Assembly: GCF_000969825.1 (NCBI RefSeq)
Contig: NZ_KQ033919.1
Location: 1,402,173-1,466,172 of the forward strand
Direction: 5' to 3'
Origin: Parabacteroides gordonii MS-1 = DSM 23371
GTDB lineage: Bacteria > Bacteroidota > Bacteroidia > Bacteroidales > Tannerellaceae
DNA: 64,000 bases
The translations under genes were made by a program, and so were the position numbers. The notes beneath the pieces were generated by a model, which saw only the letters and a program-made list of their open reading frames with translations, did no database searches and was not told the origin of the DNA. Below are positions 17,678-26,500 of this stretch, piece after piece (within the stretch, counting starts at the first letter, position 1; each line of letters opens with the position of its first letter).

Positions 17678-18822
17678 TTCTCACTAAAACATACGAACAA
17701 AACTCCATACACGCTCAAATCAGTTCTTTTGAAGGGAAAGGAGGGGTGACGGAATATCATATTATGTTTTCCGTTGCAAGCCCTTCGCTTCCTTTCTGCG
17801 AACAATTGGACAGGTTGCAGGCTGCCTACGAGACACTGACTAAACAAGATTTAAAGAATGCCGTAGCCGTTTTCCGCCGTTATTTTCTGAGTGATGCAGC
17901 CAATCAGGCCGAGTCGCTGATCGAACGGGAATGTGAAAATCCTTATTGCGCACTGTCAGTGGTACAACAGGCTCCGATGAACGGAACCAAGATCGCCTTG
18001 TGGGTCTGGTTACAAACCGACATGACGACAGAAACCTATAAGTCAGGGATGTTCGAAGCAGCACACAACGGTTACCGTCATTTATGGAACGGAGGAGCAC
18101 ACAACAAGGCTGCCACTTCCGAATATCAGACCCGCCTGTTGCTCAACGACTACGTAATGCAGCTCACCGAACAACATTGTACGCTGGCTGCCGATTGTAT
18201 CCGTACCTGGTTCTTCGTGCAGAATGTAGATGTAAATTACGCCGGTGTTGTAAAAGCCCGTAAAGAAGTGTTCATCACTCAGAACCTGACGGAGAAAACA
18301 CATTATATATCCAGTACCGGGATAGAGGGCCGTCATGCCGACCCGAACGTTTTGGTACAAATGGATGCCTATACCGTCGACGGCCTGCAACCGGAACAAA
18401 TCCGGTTCCTCTACGCCCCTACTCACCTGAACCCTACATATGAGTACGGGGTTACGTTCGAACGGGGAACAGCTGTTTCTTACGGCGACCGTAAACACAT
18501 ATTCCTTTCCGGTACCGCCAGTATCGACAACCGGGGAGAGATCGTTCATCCCGGAGATATTCTGAAGCAGACCGAACGGATGATGGAAAATATCAGAGCA
18601 TTGCTGCAGGAAGGCGGAGCCTCCATCGATGATATCATGCAGGCAATCGTCTATCTCCGTGACCCGGCCGATTATGTGGAAGTAGACCGCTATATCCGTA
18701 AGAATTATCCGCACCTGCCACACCTGATTGTACTGGCGCCGGTATGCCGTCCGGGATGGTTGATTGAAACGGAATGTATTGCCATTATTCCGGCAGACCT
18801 TCCGCAATACCCCTGTTTATAA
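17674..18822 (+). CDS. Chorismatase/Rid-like enzyme (cassette copy 1)
   Basis: A 382-residue cytoplasmic protein; the start overlaps the preceding stop as ATGA. The last ~130 residues are a YjgF/Rid-type domain (FLSGTASIDNRGEIVHPGDILKQ...IVYLRD). The whole pattern, including RTWFFVQNVDVN, STGIEG, YEYGVTFERG, SGTASI and a C-terminal Glu in GWLIETECIAI, resembles chorismatases of the FkbO/Hyg5/XanB2 type, which convert chorismate into dihydroxycyclohexadiene or hydroxybenzoate products. That activity is not established here. It is followed at 25 bp by a hemerythrin gene and then a LuxR regulator, and all three recur at 20267-23492. Confidence 0.72.
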   Translation: MILTKTYEQNSIHAQISSFEGKGGVTEYHIMFSVASPSLPFCEQLDRLQAAYETLTKQDLKNAVAVFRRYFLSDAANQAESLIERECENPYCALSVVQQAPMNGTKIALWVWLQTDMTTETYKSGMFEAAHNGYRHLWNGGAHNKAATSEYQTRLLLNDYVMQLTEQHCTLAADCIRTWFFVQNVDVNYAGVVKARKEVFITQNLTEKTHYISSTGIEGRHADPNVLVQMDAYTVDGLQPEQIRFLYAPTHLNPTYEYGVTFERGTAVSYGDRKHIFLSGTASIDNRGEIVHPGDILKQTERMMENIRALLQEGGASIDDIMQAIVYLRDPADYVEVDRYIRKNYPHLPHLIVLAPVCRPGWLIETECIAIIPADLPQYPCL

Positions 18823-18847
18823 ATGAAACACCATAAATACAACAACT

Positions 18848-19540
18848 ATGTATAAACAAGGAAAATACAAAGAGACAGATAAAATGAGTGACTTGATCTG
18901 CGAGAACTATCCAATGGTTCTCGTAATGAGTCGCTTCGGTATCGACCTGGGATTCGGGGAGAAAAACATCGGGGATGTATGCCGGCAGAACGGAGTGGAT
19001 TGCTGTACATTCCTCACCGTTGTCAATTTTCTTTCGGAAGAGAATTCGACTACGATCAACGAGATCAACAAATGCCTTTCCCTCGGATCACTGATCACCT
19101 ATCTGCATAATGCACACGATTATTTCCTGAACTTCCGGTTGCCGCATATCCGCCGGAAACTGACGGAAGCGATCACCGGTTGCCCGGGGGATATTGCTTT
19201 CGCTATCACCAAATTCTTCGACGACTATGTCTACGAAGTCCATAAACATATGTCGTATGAAGAAAAGATCGTCTTCCCCTATGTGCGCAACCTGCTGGAA
19301 GGGGTGAAAGATCCCAAATACAATATCAGCATCTTCCGCAAACGACACGACCAGATAGAGATGAAGATCGTTGAGCTCAAAAACATCCTGCTCAAATACT
19401 ATCCCGGCCCCGACAATTACCTGCTGAACAGTGTCCTGTTCGATATCTTTGCCACCGAACAAGATCTGGCTTCTCATAACCGGGTAGAAGATTACCTCTT
19501 CGTTCCCGCCGTACTAGCAATTGAAAAAACAATAAAATGA
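18848..19540 (+). CDS. RIC/ScdA-like hemerythrin protein (cassette copy 1)
   Basis: A 230-residue protein. Residues ~10-60 (SDLICENYPMVLVMSRFGIDLGFGEKNIGDVC) resemble the ScdA_N/DUF542 domain of iron-sulfur repair proteins, but the usual vicinal cysteines after RFGID are replaced by GFG. The rest is a hemerythrin HHE helical bundle with candidate ligands in YLHNAHDYF, VHKHMSYEEKIVFPYV, KRHDQIEM and SHNRVEDYLF. Such di-iron proteins respond to O2 or NO or donate iron for cluster repair. It lies 10 bp before a LuxR regulator, so it could sense for it; this is inference. Confidence 0.85.
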   Translation: MYKQGKYKETDKMSDLICENYPMVLVMSRFGIDLGFGEKNIGDVCRQNGVDCCTFLTVVNFLSEENSTTINEINKCLSLGSLITYLHNAHDYFLNFRLPHIRRKLTEAITGCPGDIAFAITKFFDDYVYEVHKHMSYEEKIVFPYVRNLLEGVKDPKYNISIFRKRHDQIEMKIVELKNILLKYYPGPDNYLLNSVLFDIFATEQDLASHNRVEDYLFVPAVLAIEKTIK

Positions 19541-19550
19541 CTGCTGTTTT

Positions 19551-20162
19551 ATGAGCACTAACATCAAAATAGCTATTGCAGAACCTTCTGCCATTATCCG
19601 TTGCGGATTGATCACCATCCTGAAACGGTTGCCCGGATTACACATCCAGTTAACAGAAATCTCCACAGCAGAGCATCTGGTGGATAGCCTTCGCATGCAC
19701 CGGCCGGAAGTACTGATCATTAACCCTTCACTTCCCGGATATTTTGGGATACAGCATCTGAAAGAAGAATGCGGCTGTCCCGATATGAAATGCCTGGCCA
19801 TTGCCTGCATGGTTGCCGATCATAGCATGCTTCGCTTTTACGATGATCTGCTCAATATTTATGATAGTCCCGACGAACTGAAACATAAGCTGGAACGGCT
19901 GAATGCTGAAGAAGCGTCCCCCGAACCGGAAGAAGAGGAAGAACAACAAACATTAAGCTCACGCGAAAAGGAGATCGTTGTCTGTGTGGTTAAGGGAATG
20001 ACAAACCGGGAGATAGCCGACCGGCTATATCTTTCCACTCATACCGTAATCACTCACCGCCGGAATATCGCCCGGAAACTACAGGTTCACAGTGCCAGCG
20101 GTCTGACTGTGTATGCAATTGTAAATAAACTGGTTGAATTAAATGATATAAAGAAAGCCTGA
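19551..20162 (+). CDS. LuxR/NarL-type regulator with degenerate receiver (cassette copy 1)
   Basis: A 203-residue response-regulator-like protein. The N-terminal domain has receiver layout (KIAIAEPSAIIRCGL ... VLIINPSLPG), but the phospho-acceptor position is Asn58 rather than Asp and the acidic pair is reduced to Glu11-Pro12. An acidic linker (EEASPEPEEEEEQQ) precedes the LuxR HTH (LSSREKEIVVCVVKGMTNREIADRL...HTVITHRRNIARKL). It probably works without phosphorylation. No histidine kinase is nearby. It is the last gene of the operon starting at 11672. Confidence 0.88.
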   Translation: MSTNIKIAIAEPSAIIRCGLITILKRLPGLHIQLTEISTAEHLVDSLRMHRPEVLIINPSLPGYFGIQHLKEECGCPDMKCLAIACMVADHSMLRFYDDLLNIYDSPDELKHKLERLNAEEASPEPEEEEEQQTLSSREKEIVVCVVKGMTNREIADRLYLSTHTVITHRRNIARKLQVHSASGLTVYAIVNKLVELNDIKKA

Positions 20163-20209
20163 CAAATATTATTTTCTCACAGCTTTTGTTTTCTTTTCAC
20201 ATAACAAAA

Positions 20210-20240
20210 TTTGGCTTCAATCTGATATACTGTATCTTTG
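20210..20240 (+). promoter_or_regulatory. Promoter of the second chorismatase-like gene
   Basis: TTTG (20210-20213), a 19-bp spacer and TATCTTTG (20233-20240) form a near-ideal Bacteroides -33/-7 promoter, 26 bp before the ATG at 20267. The second cassette is therefore expressed separately. Confidence 0.85.
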
Positions 20241-20266
20241 GGAAACAAAAAATATATCAGGCTACC

Positions 20267-21412
20267 ATGGATCTAATAACAAGACAATACAACAAGACAA
20301 GAGTACAGATCACTTCCTTTGAAACTAAAAAAGGGATCACCGAATATCATATCATTTTCGAACAAACGGATTGTCTGGATGACTATACAACCCAGTTGCA
20401 GGACTTGCTAAAGGCTTACAACCAGTGTGTGGGAGAACTTCCCGGAAATCCGACCGCCGTATTCCGCCGTTACTTCCTGAGTGACGTGACCAACCAAACA
20501 GCTCTGCTAATGGAAGAGGAACGTTCAAATCCTTATTGTGCCCTATCCATCGTACAACAGGCTCCAATGAACGGAACTAAAATAGCACTCTGGGCATGGC
20601 TCCAGACAGGCGTACAGACACAAGTGCTTCCGAGCAATCTGTTTGAAGCCCGTCACGGAAATTACCGCCAGCTTTTTGGTGCCAACCTTTGCAACCGTGC
20701 TGCCAATTCCGAATATCAGACACGGCTTATCTTCCGCGATTACATCATGCAACTGACCGATGCCAAGTGCACGCTGGCCGCAAACTGTATCCGTACCTGG
20801 ATATTCGTACAGAATGTAGACGTCAACTATCCGGGAGTGGTTAAAGCCCGCAAGGAAGTATTTGCAACACAGAACCTCACGGAAAACACGCACTTCATTG
20901 CCAGTACCGCGATAGAAGGCAGATATCAGGACACCAACGTTTTCGTCACAATGGATACGTATGCCGTATCCGGGATCGGACAGGAACAGATCCAATATCT
21001 ATACGCTCCCGATCATTTGAGCCGGACATACGAGTACGGAGTGACTTTTGAAAGAGGCGTAGCCATCACTTACGGCGACCGTCGCCACGTATTCGTTTCC
21101 GGTACCGCCAGTATCGACCGATACGGTGAGATCGTCCATCCGGGAAATGTGATCAAACAGTCCGAGCGCATGATCGAAAACATCACCGCATTGCTGAATG
21201 AAGCCGGAGCCGACTTAAACGATATTATGCAAGCAATCGTCTACATACGTGATACCGCCGATTTTACCCGCGTCGAACAATATATGAAGGCTAACCATCC
21301 TGACATCCCTTACCTGATCGTCCGTGCTCCGGTATGCCGCCCGGGTTGGCTGGTCGAAATCGAATGTATCGCTGTAGTTGCCGTCGATGAACCGGAATAT
21401 CCGTCGCTGTAA
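20267..21412 (+). CDS. Chorismatase/Rid-like enzyme (cassette copy 2)
   Basis: A 381-residue paralogue of 17674-18822, alignable throughout, with the same conserved segments (NPYCALSIVQQAPMNGTKIALWAWLQ, RTWIFVQNVDVN, STAIEG, YEYGVTFERG, SGTASIDRYGEIVHPGN, GWLVEIECIAVV). The start at 20267 is chosen because it lies 26 bp after a strong promoter; the longer reading includes promoter DNA. Unlike copy 1 it is followed by a toxin-antitoxin pair instead of the hemerythrin gene. Chemistry is unknown. Confidence 0.72.
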   Translation: MDLITRQYNKTRVQITSFETKKGITEYHIIFEQTDCLDDYTTQLQDLLKAYNQCVGELPGNPTAVFRRYFLSDVTNQTALLMEEERSNPYCALSIVQQAPMNGTKIALWAWLQTGVQTQVLPSNLFEARHGNYRQLFGANLCNRAANSEYQTRLIFRDYIMQLTDAKCTLAANCIRTWIFVQNVDVNYPGVVKARKEVFATQNLTENTHFIASTAIEGRYQDTNVFVTMDTYAVSGIGQEQIQYLYAPDHLSRTYEYGVTFERGVAITYGDRRHVFVSGTASIDRYGEIVHPGNVIKQSERMIENITALLNEAGADLNDIMQAIVYIRDTADFTRVEQYMKANHPDIPYLIVRAPVCRPGWLVEIECIAVVAVDEPEYPSL

Positions 21413-21426
21413 TCATTTATTATTAC

Positions 21427-21434
21427 TATATTTG
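21427..21434 (+). promoter_or_regulatory. Promoter -7 element of toxin-antitoxin module 1
   Basis: TATATTTG matches TAnnTTTG and lies 27 bp before the antitoxin ATG. No clear -33 element was found. Confidence 0.5.
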
Positions 21435-21461
21435 TGGCAGAACCTTTAAAACAAGAGCGAT

Positions 21462-21734
21462 ATGACATTCTTACAACGCAAACAGAAACTGATAGATCGT
21501 CTGGAAAACACCTATGACGAAGATATCCTGGATAAGATCGAAGAAATCCTCAACAAACAGGATAGTGTCGAAGCTGATACAGAACGTCCCTATATAGAAG
21601 ACGGCGTCCTTCACTTCTCCCCAGAATTAAAAGGAAGAATAGATGCAGCCCTCGAACAGATGAAGAACGGACAGACTTATACGGAAGAAGAAGTAGATAA
21701 ACTCTTTGATGAATGGCTAAAGGACGACAAATAA
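21462..21734 (+). CDS. Antitoxin of a type II TA module (module 1)
   Basis: A 90-residue acidic protein (MTFLQRKQKLIDRLENTYDEDILDKIEEILNKQ) with a helical N-terminus and an acidic C-terminal half (YTEEEVDKLFDEWLKDDK), the usual layout of an antitoxin. It overlaps the toxin start by 22 bp. It is not recognisably similar to the antitoxins at 31728 and 41937 beyond the general layout. Confidence 0.75.
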   Translation: MTFLQRKQKLIDRLENTYDEDILDKIEEILNKQDSVEADTERPYIEDGVLHFSPELKGRIDAALEQMKNGQTYTEEEVDKLFDEWLKDDK

Positions 21735-22099
21735 AATGGACAGAAAATCCATTAGCCGAAGCAAATGAGATTTTCGATTTCTACAAAAAGCGTAACGGAA
21801 ACTCACGGTACAGTAAATTTCTAAGAAAAGAAATTAATGAGACGTTGAAACTGGTTGCCACACAACCTACGATTGGTTATCCGACAGAATATCCACATAT
21901 TCGTCATGCACTTGTCATTCCTAAATATTCCATATACTACCATTACAGCGATGACCTGATAACCGTTCTCGTTTTATGGGACAACCGCCGTAATCCAGCG
22001 CGTCTGGCTTATACTTTACGTAATCAGGATTCGCAATATCTGAACGAGCCAACGGTTCCTTATGAAAAGCAAACGTCCTCAACAAACGTGAAAGAATAA
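21713..22099 (+). CDS. RelE/ParE-type toxin (module 1)
   Basis: A 128-residue basic protein with the ParE/RelE pattern: IKWTENPLAEANEIFDFYKKRNGNSRYSKFLRKEI, IGYPTEYPHIRHALVIPKYSIYYHYSDDLITVLVLWDNRRNPARL. The RNP.RL ending of the fold is typical of ParE toxins; residues after ~105 look like a non-conserved tail. ParE members hit gyrase and RelE members cleave mRNA; the target cannot be assigned. The pair separates the second chorismatase-like gene from the second hemerythrin gene. Confidence 0.82.
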   Translation: MAKGRQIKWTENPLAEANEIFDFYKKRNGNSRYSKFLRKEINETLKLVATQPTIGYPTEYPHIRHALVIPKYSIYYHYSDDLITVLVLWDNRRNPARLAYTLRNQDSQYLNEPTVPYEKQTSSTNVKE

Positions 22100-22130
22100 T
22101 AACGCTCGAAATTGTTCGCTTAAAAAGAAC

Positions 22131-22138
22131 TACCTTTG
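22131..22138 (+). promoter_or_regulatory. Promoter -7 element of the second hemerythrin gene
   Basis: TACCTTTG lies 46 bp before the ATG at 22185 and supplies the hemerythrin-LuxR pair downstream of the TA insertion. Confidence 0.55.
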
Positions 22139-22184
22139 AACATTCAATAACACCAAAACAATTTAGAAAGGAATAGTAAAACTT

Positions 22185-22877
22185 ATGTATAAAAACGGGA
22201 AATACCGGGAAACCGACAAGATGAGCGATTTGATATGCGAGAACTACCCGATGGTTCTTGTGATGAGTCGTTTTGGAATCGCCTTGGGATTCGGAGAAAA
22301 GAATATCGGAGAGGTATGCCGCCAGAACGGTGTAGATGCCTGTACCTTCCTGACAGTGGTCAACTTCCTGACGGAAGATATTTCCGCCCCTGTCACCGAT
22401 GTCAACAAATGCCTGTCTATCGACGCGCTGATCACCTACCTGCATAATGCACACGATTACTTCCTCAACTTCCGCCTGCCGCATCTGCGCAGGAAACTGG
22501 TGGAAGCGATCGCAGAATGCCCGAAAGATGTAGCCTTCGTGATCCAGAACTTTTTCGACGAATATGCCGAAGAGGTGAACAAGCATATGTCATACGAAGA
22601 AAAAGTGGTCTTCCCTTACGTCCGCGGATTGCTGGCCGGGAAGAAAGACCCGAAATATAATATCTCGATCTTCCGCAAGCGTCACGACCAGATAGAAATG
22701 AAGATCGTGGAACTGAAGAATATCCTGATCAAATATTACCCGGGTCCCGGAAGTAACCTGCTGAACAGCGTGCTGTTCGACATCTTTGCCACCGAGCAGG
22801 ATCTGGCATCACACAACCATGTGGAAGATTACCTTTTCATGCCCGCTATTTTAGCTTTAGAAAAAACAATTAATTGA
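22185..22877 (+). CDS. RIC/ScdA-like hemerythrin protein (cassette copy 2)
   Basis: A 230-residue paralogue of 18848-19540, same length and gapless. It has the same modified N-terminal segment (SRFGIALGFGEKNIGEVC, no vicinal cysteines) and the same hemerythrin His/Glu motifs (YLHNAHDYF, VNKHMSYEEKVVFPYV, KRHDQIEM, SHNHVEDYLF). Differences concentrate in the loop at residues ~64-75. It has its own -7 promoter element after the TA module and is 6 bp from the LuxR gene. Confidence 0.85.
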   Translation: MYKNGKYRETDKMSDLICENYPMVLVMSRFGIALGFGEKNIGEVCRQNGVDACTFLTVVNFLTEDISAPVTDVNKCLSIDALITYLHNAHDYFLNFRLPHLRRKLVEAIAECPKDVAFVIQNFFDEYAEEVNKHMSYEEKVVFPYVRGLLAGKKDPKYNISIFRKRHDQIEMKIVELKNILIKYYPGPGSNLLNSVLFDIFATEQDLASHNHVEDYLFMPAILALEKTIN

Positions 22878-22883
22878 TGCCTT

Positions 22884-23492
22884 ATGAGCACCACACTGAA
22901 AATCGTTATTGCTGAACCTTCCGCCATCGTCCGCAACGGATTGGAAGCCATACTGAAGCGCCTGCCCGGCGGCCTGCGCATCCAGTTTTCTGAAATAGCG
23001 ACTATCGAAACGCTTACCGAGGATCTCCGGACACACATGCCGGATATCCTCCTCATCAATCCATCCATTCCAGGATATTTCACTATTCCCCACCTGAAAG
23101 AAATGACAGGTTGCCCGAATATGAAATGCCTGGCTCTGGTCTATTCGCCGATCGACCACTCCCTGCTCCATTATTACGACGACCAGATCAATATCCTCGA
23201 CAGTGTCGACGAGATAGGTCTCAAACTCGAACGTCTGCATGCCAAATCGGAAGAAGAAGCCGACGGCGACGAACAACAAACCCTGAGTTCGCGCGAAAAA
23301 GAGATCGTCGTATGCGTAGTAAAAGGCATGACGAACCGCGAGATAGCCGACCGCCTGTTCCTCTCTACCCATACCGTCATTACGCACAGAAGGAACATCG
23401 CCCGCAAGCTACAGGTACATAGTGCCAGCGCCCTCACGGTGTATGCGATTGTCAATAAGCTGGTGGAACTTAGCGATATCAACAAGGCATAA
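22884..23492 (+). CDS. LuxR/NarL-type regulator with degenerate receiver (cassette copy 2)
   Basis: A 202-residue paralogue of 19551-20162. The receiver again lacks the phospho-acceptor Asp (Asn59 in ILLINPSIPG) and has Glu11-Pro12 instead of two acidic residues. The HTH region is nearly identical to copy 1 (LSSREKEIVVCVVKGMTNREIADRLFLSTHTVITHRRNIARKLQVHSAS), so both probably bind the same DNA. The linker is shorter (EEEADGDEQQ). Confidence 0.88.
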   Translation: MSTTLKIVIAEPSAIVRNGLEAILKRLPGGLRIQFSEIATIETLTEDLRTHMPDILLINPSIPGYFTIPHLKEMTGCPNMKCLALVYSPIDHSLLHYYDDQINILDSVDEIGLKLERLHAKSEEEADGDEQQTLSSREKEIVVCVVKGMTNREIADRLFLSTHTVITHRRNIARKLQVHSASALTVYAIVNKLVELSDINKA

Positions 23493-23515
23493 ACAATCAT
23501 TCATACCATACAAAA

Positions 23516-23543
23516 AAGGGGATCATTCAGCAATGATCCCCTT
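23516..23543. terminator. Bidirectional terminator between LuxR copy 2 and GLUG copy 2
   Basis: Perfect 12-bp arms AAGGGGATCATT and AATGATCCCCTT around CAGC, flanked by A- and T-runs, serving convergent genes ending at 23492 (+) and 23561 (-). Confidence 0.9.
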
Positions 23544-23560
23544 TTCTTATCTGTCCGCCA

Positions 23561-26500
23561 CTATAACATCACTTTATAGCGTTTACCGTCCACTTCCACA
23601 ATATAGGCACCGGAAGGGAACTGCCAGCGGGTTTCCCCCGGAAGGATACGCGCTTGCTTCAGCAACCTGCCGTTAAAGTTATAAACCGCTGCCCGCACTT
23701 CGGTAGTGACACTGATATACAGGCAACCATCAGCCGTGCGAACTCCTATACCGTCGGCAGCAATCGTCTCGTTGGCTACCGGATCAGGGTTCTTCACGAC
23801 ACCGTCGATCCTTATCTCAACCGGTTGACGCACATACTTCACGATGTAAGCACCGTCGCTGCTACGCGGGGTGATGGCTTCGCCCCGATCGGTCGTGATA
23901 ATAGGTTCGGATTGATCATATCCTTTATCCAAGGTGAGATAAAAACGGAAACTACCCCATGCTTCTACCTCGTATTCTCCGGCAACCGGATCGGTGGTTG
24001 CACCTTCCACTGACGGAAGTGCAACCGTATAATAGACTGTTGGTTCAGGATCAGGAGTCACCGGCGGTTGAGGATCAGGATTATCTTTGCTAAATGTCGC
24101 AGCAATCGTAACAGCATCATCCGGCATGTCAAATGAATACTTATTATTGCCTTCACTATTGACAGTTACATTTCCACCTCCGGCTTTTGTAACAGTTGGT
24201 AATCCGCTAAGTTTATAACCGTTTGCCGGGGTAGCAGTAAAGGTGATTTTATCACCGTCCAAAGCTTCCGTTTTATTCCCCTCTATGCTGATAGCACCAT
24301 TTGTAACGCTTGCTATTGTTATGTCCGACTTAACATTAAACACGGCTGCAATCGTCGTTTTTTTACCTGGCATGGTAAAGTAATAATGTCCGGCATTCTC
24401 TGTTATAGCAACTGCATTTTCTCCTTCCGGCTGATAAGTCAGACTTCCCAGTAAAGAATTCTGATCCGGAGTTATGACAAGTTCAACCTGTGTACCTGCT
24501 CCCGCATACGTTTTATAATACTTTGCACGTACAGCGCCATGTGTTGTTGCTGCAAATTCCAACGGATAGGGAATTGAGACATCCGGTTGGTCAGCCATCA
24601 AGACGCCGGTAGTTGTTTTCAGCTTGGGCATTACGGGTAATACTCCGGTTTCCCAGTTACTGGTATTATCCAGTATACTGGCAGGTATCGGGTCATTGTT
24701 CCTCCAATCCCAGCCTGCACCATTCTTATCTGCAGCATTAGATCCGGTGATTGGATTAGATGTACTATTTGTCAGGTCGTCCCAAACGATATTATCATAA
24801 GCATGATTGTCTTGGAAATTAAAAGAAACAGCGCCATTGTCAGGACTTTCACCTAATATCCTGCCAACAAAACAAGCCACATCTCCATCTTTTGTAATCA
24901 GTTTGTAGTTTAATGCAAGGCTATTTTTTATAGACATACTATTGCTTCCATATCGAACTGCATATCCGAGAATACCTCCGGCACCTCCTGTGTCGGAAGG
25001 ATCTTTAGCACTGATTATCCCGGATGAAAAGCAATTAGCTATGCCAGCATTCCCATCATAATTATCCATATACCCAACTATTCCACCTGAAACGGAATGA
25101 AGTCCTTTTGTTTCTTCCCCGTTGTATATATCTACAGTCGAATAACAATTGCTGATAGTTGCTGTAAACCAAGACTCTGTTTTCCAAGATCCTACCACGC
25201 CACCAAGATAGGAAGCAGAACCAATAGCATTGCCCGAAATAGCACCTCCTGTAACGTAGCAATTTTTTAGAGTAGCCTTTTGACCCAGGCCGACAATTCC
25301 TCCAAGTTGGCTATCCCCGACACCACTATTGGTTACTTTCATGGTTACCCCCTTTTCTGAAATCACAACTCCCAGATTTTGGATAGTTCCACTATTCAGC
25401 CAACCAAATAGACCGGAAGTTATACTTTCTCCGGATATTTTATTGATATACAGGTTTTGAACCTGATATCCATTCCCGTCGAATGTTCCTTTGAAAGGAT
25501 TTGAGTCGCTATTTCCTATCGGTGTCCATTCCTCACTATCGAGGTCAACATCGGCAGTTAGTTTGACAAATTTGCCATCGAAATCGTTTCCGGCATTTAC
25601 CACGTTGGCAAATGTTTTCAAAGCGGCCGGGCTGGCAATCTCGTAAGGATCAGCATTTGTAGTGCCGATTAAATCAATTGCAGCGGTAAGCTCTGTTTGC
25701 GTCAGTGTAGGGTGCTCGCTGCCGGGAAACAATTCCCAGGCATATTTTTTCAACAATAACGTTTGCGTCGTCCCTTTAGTTGTACTATAATTATAGGCAC
25801 CCTGATTCATCCTTTGAACCAGGAAATTGTTTTTACTGACATCAGCAGGAACAGGCAGCAAGTTTTCAGTAGTTCTTTCGGCATCATTTCCGGTGCCTTT
25901 TGCATAGGCATCCTGATTCCAATAACAATTCAGTAATGTGGATCGTGTACCGGCATTTCCTGCAAATCCGCCTACTTTGGTATCAGTAGAACCTCCTTCC
26001 ACAGTTCCCAACGAATAACATGAATGTACATCGTTGGCTTCATAGTCATTGGAACTAAAAACGCTCTGTCCGACAAAACCGCCGATATATGCATAATCTC
26101 CTCCTTTTACATTTCCGGTTGAATAGCAATTATAAATGATCGGATGCCCTCCGGATGTCGTTCCGTTTTGTCCGACAAAGCCACCAATATAACTTTTATA
26201 AGTATAAGTATCAACAACTCCACTCCCTGCTGTCACATCTACAGAAGCATAGCAGTTTGTAATAATGCTGCATGTACCATACCCTCCATAATTCATCCCG
26301 ACCAATCCTCCGGCATAAACTTTCTCTCCTGTTACAATTTTCCCGGTGGCACTACATCCATCCATAACATCACCGCCCTTCAATCCGGCTAAAGCTCCGA
26401 CATAAGAATACCCGGTTCCAGTAGGGGTCGTTAACTCTATATCGGCATTCTCTATATGTAGATTTTTGACAAGGCCACCATTACCGGGAGTAGGAAAGCT

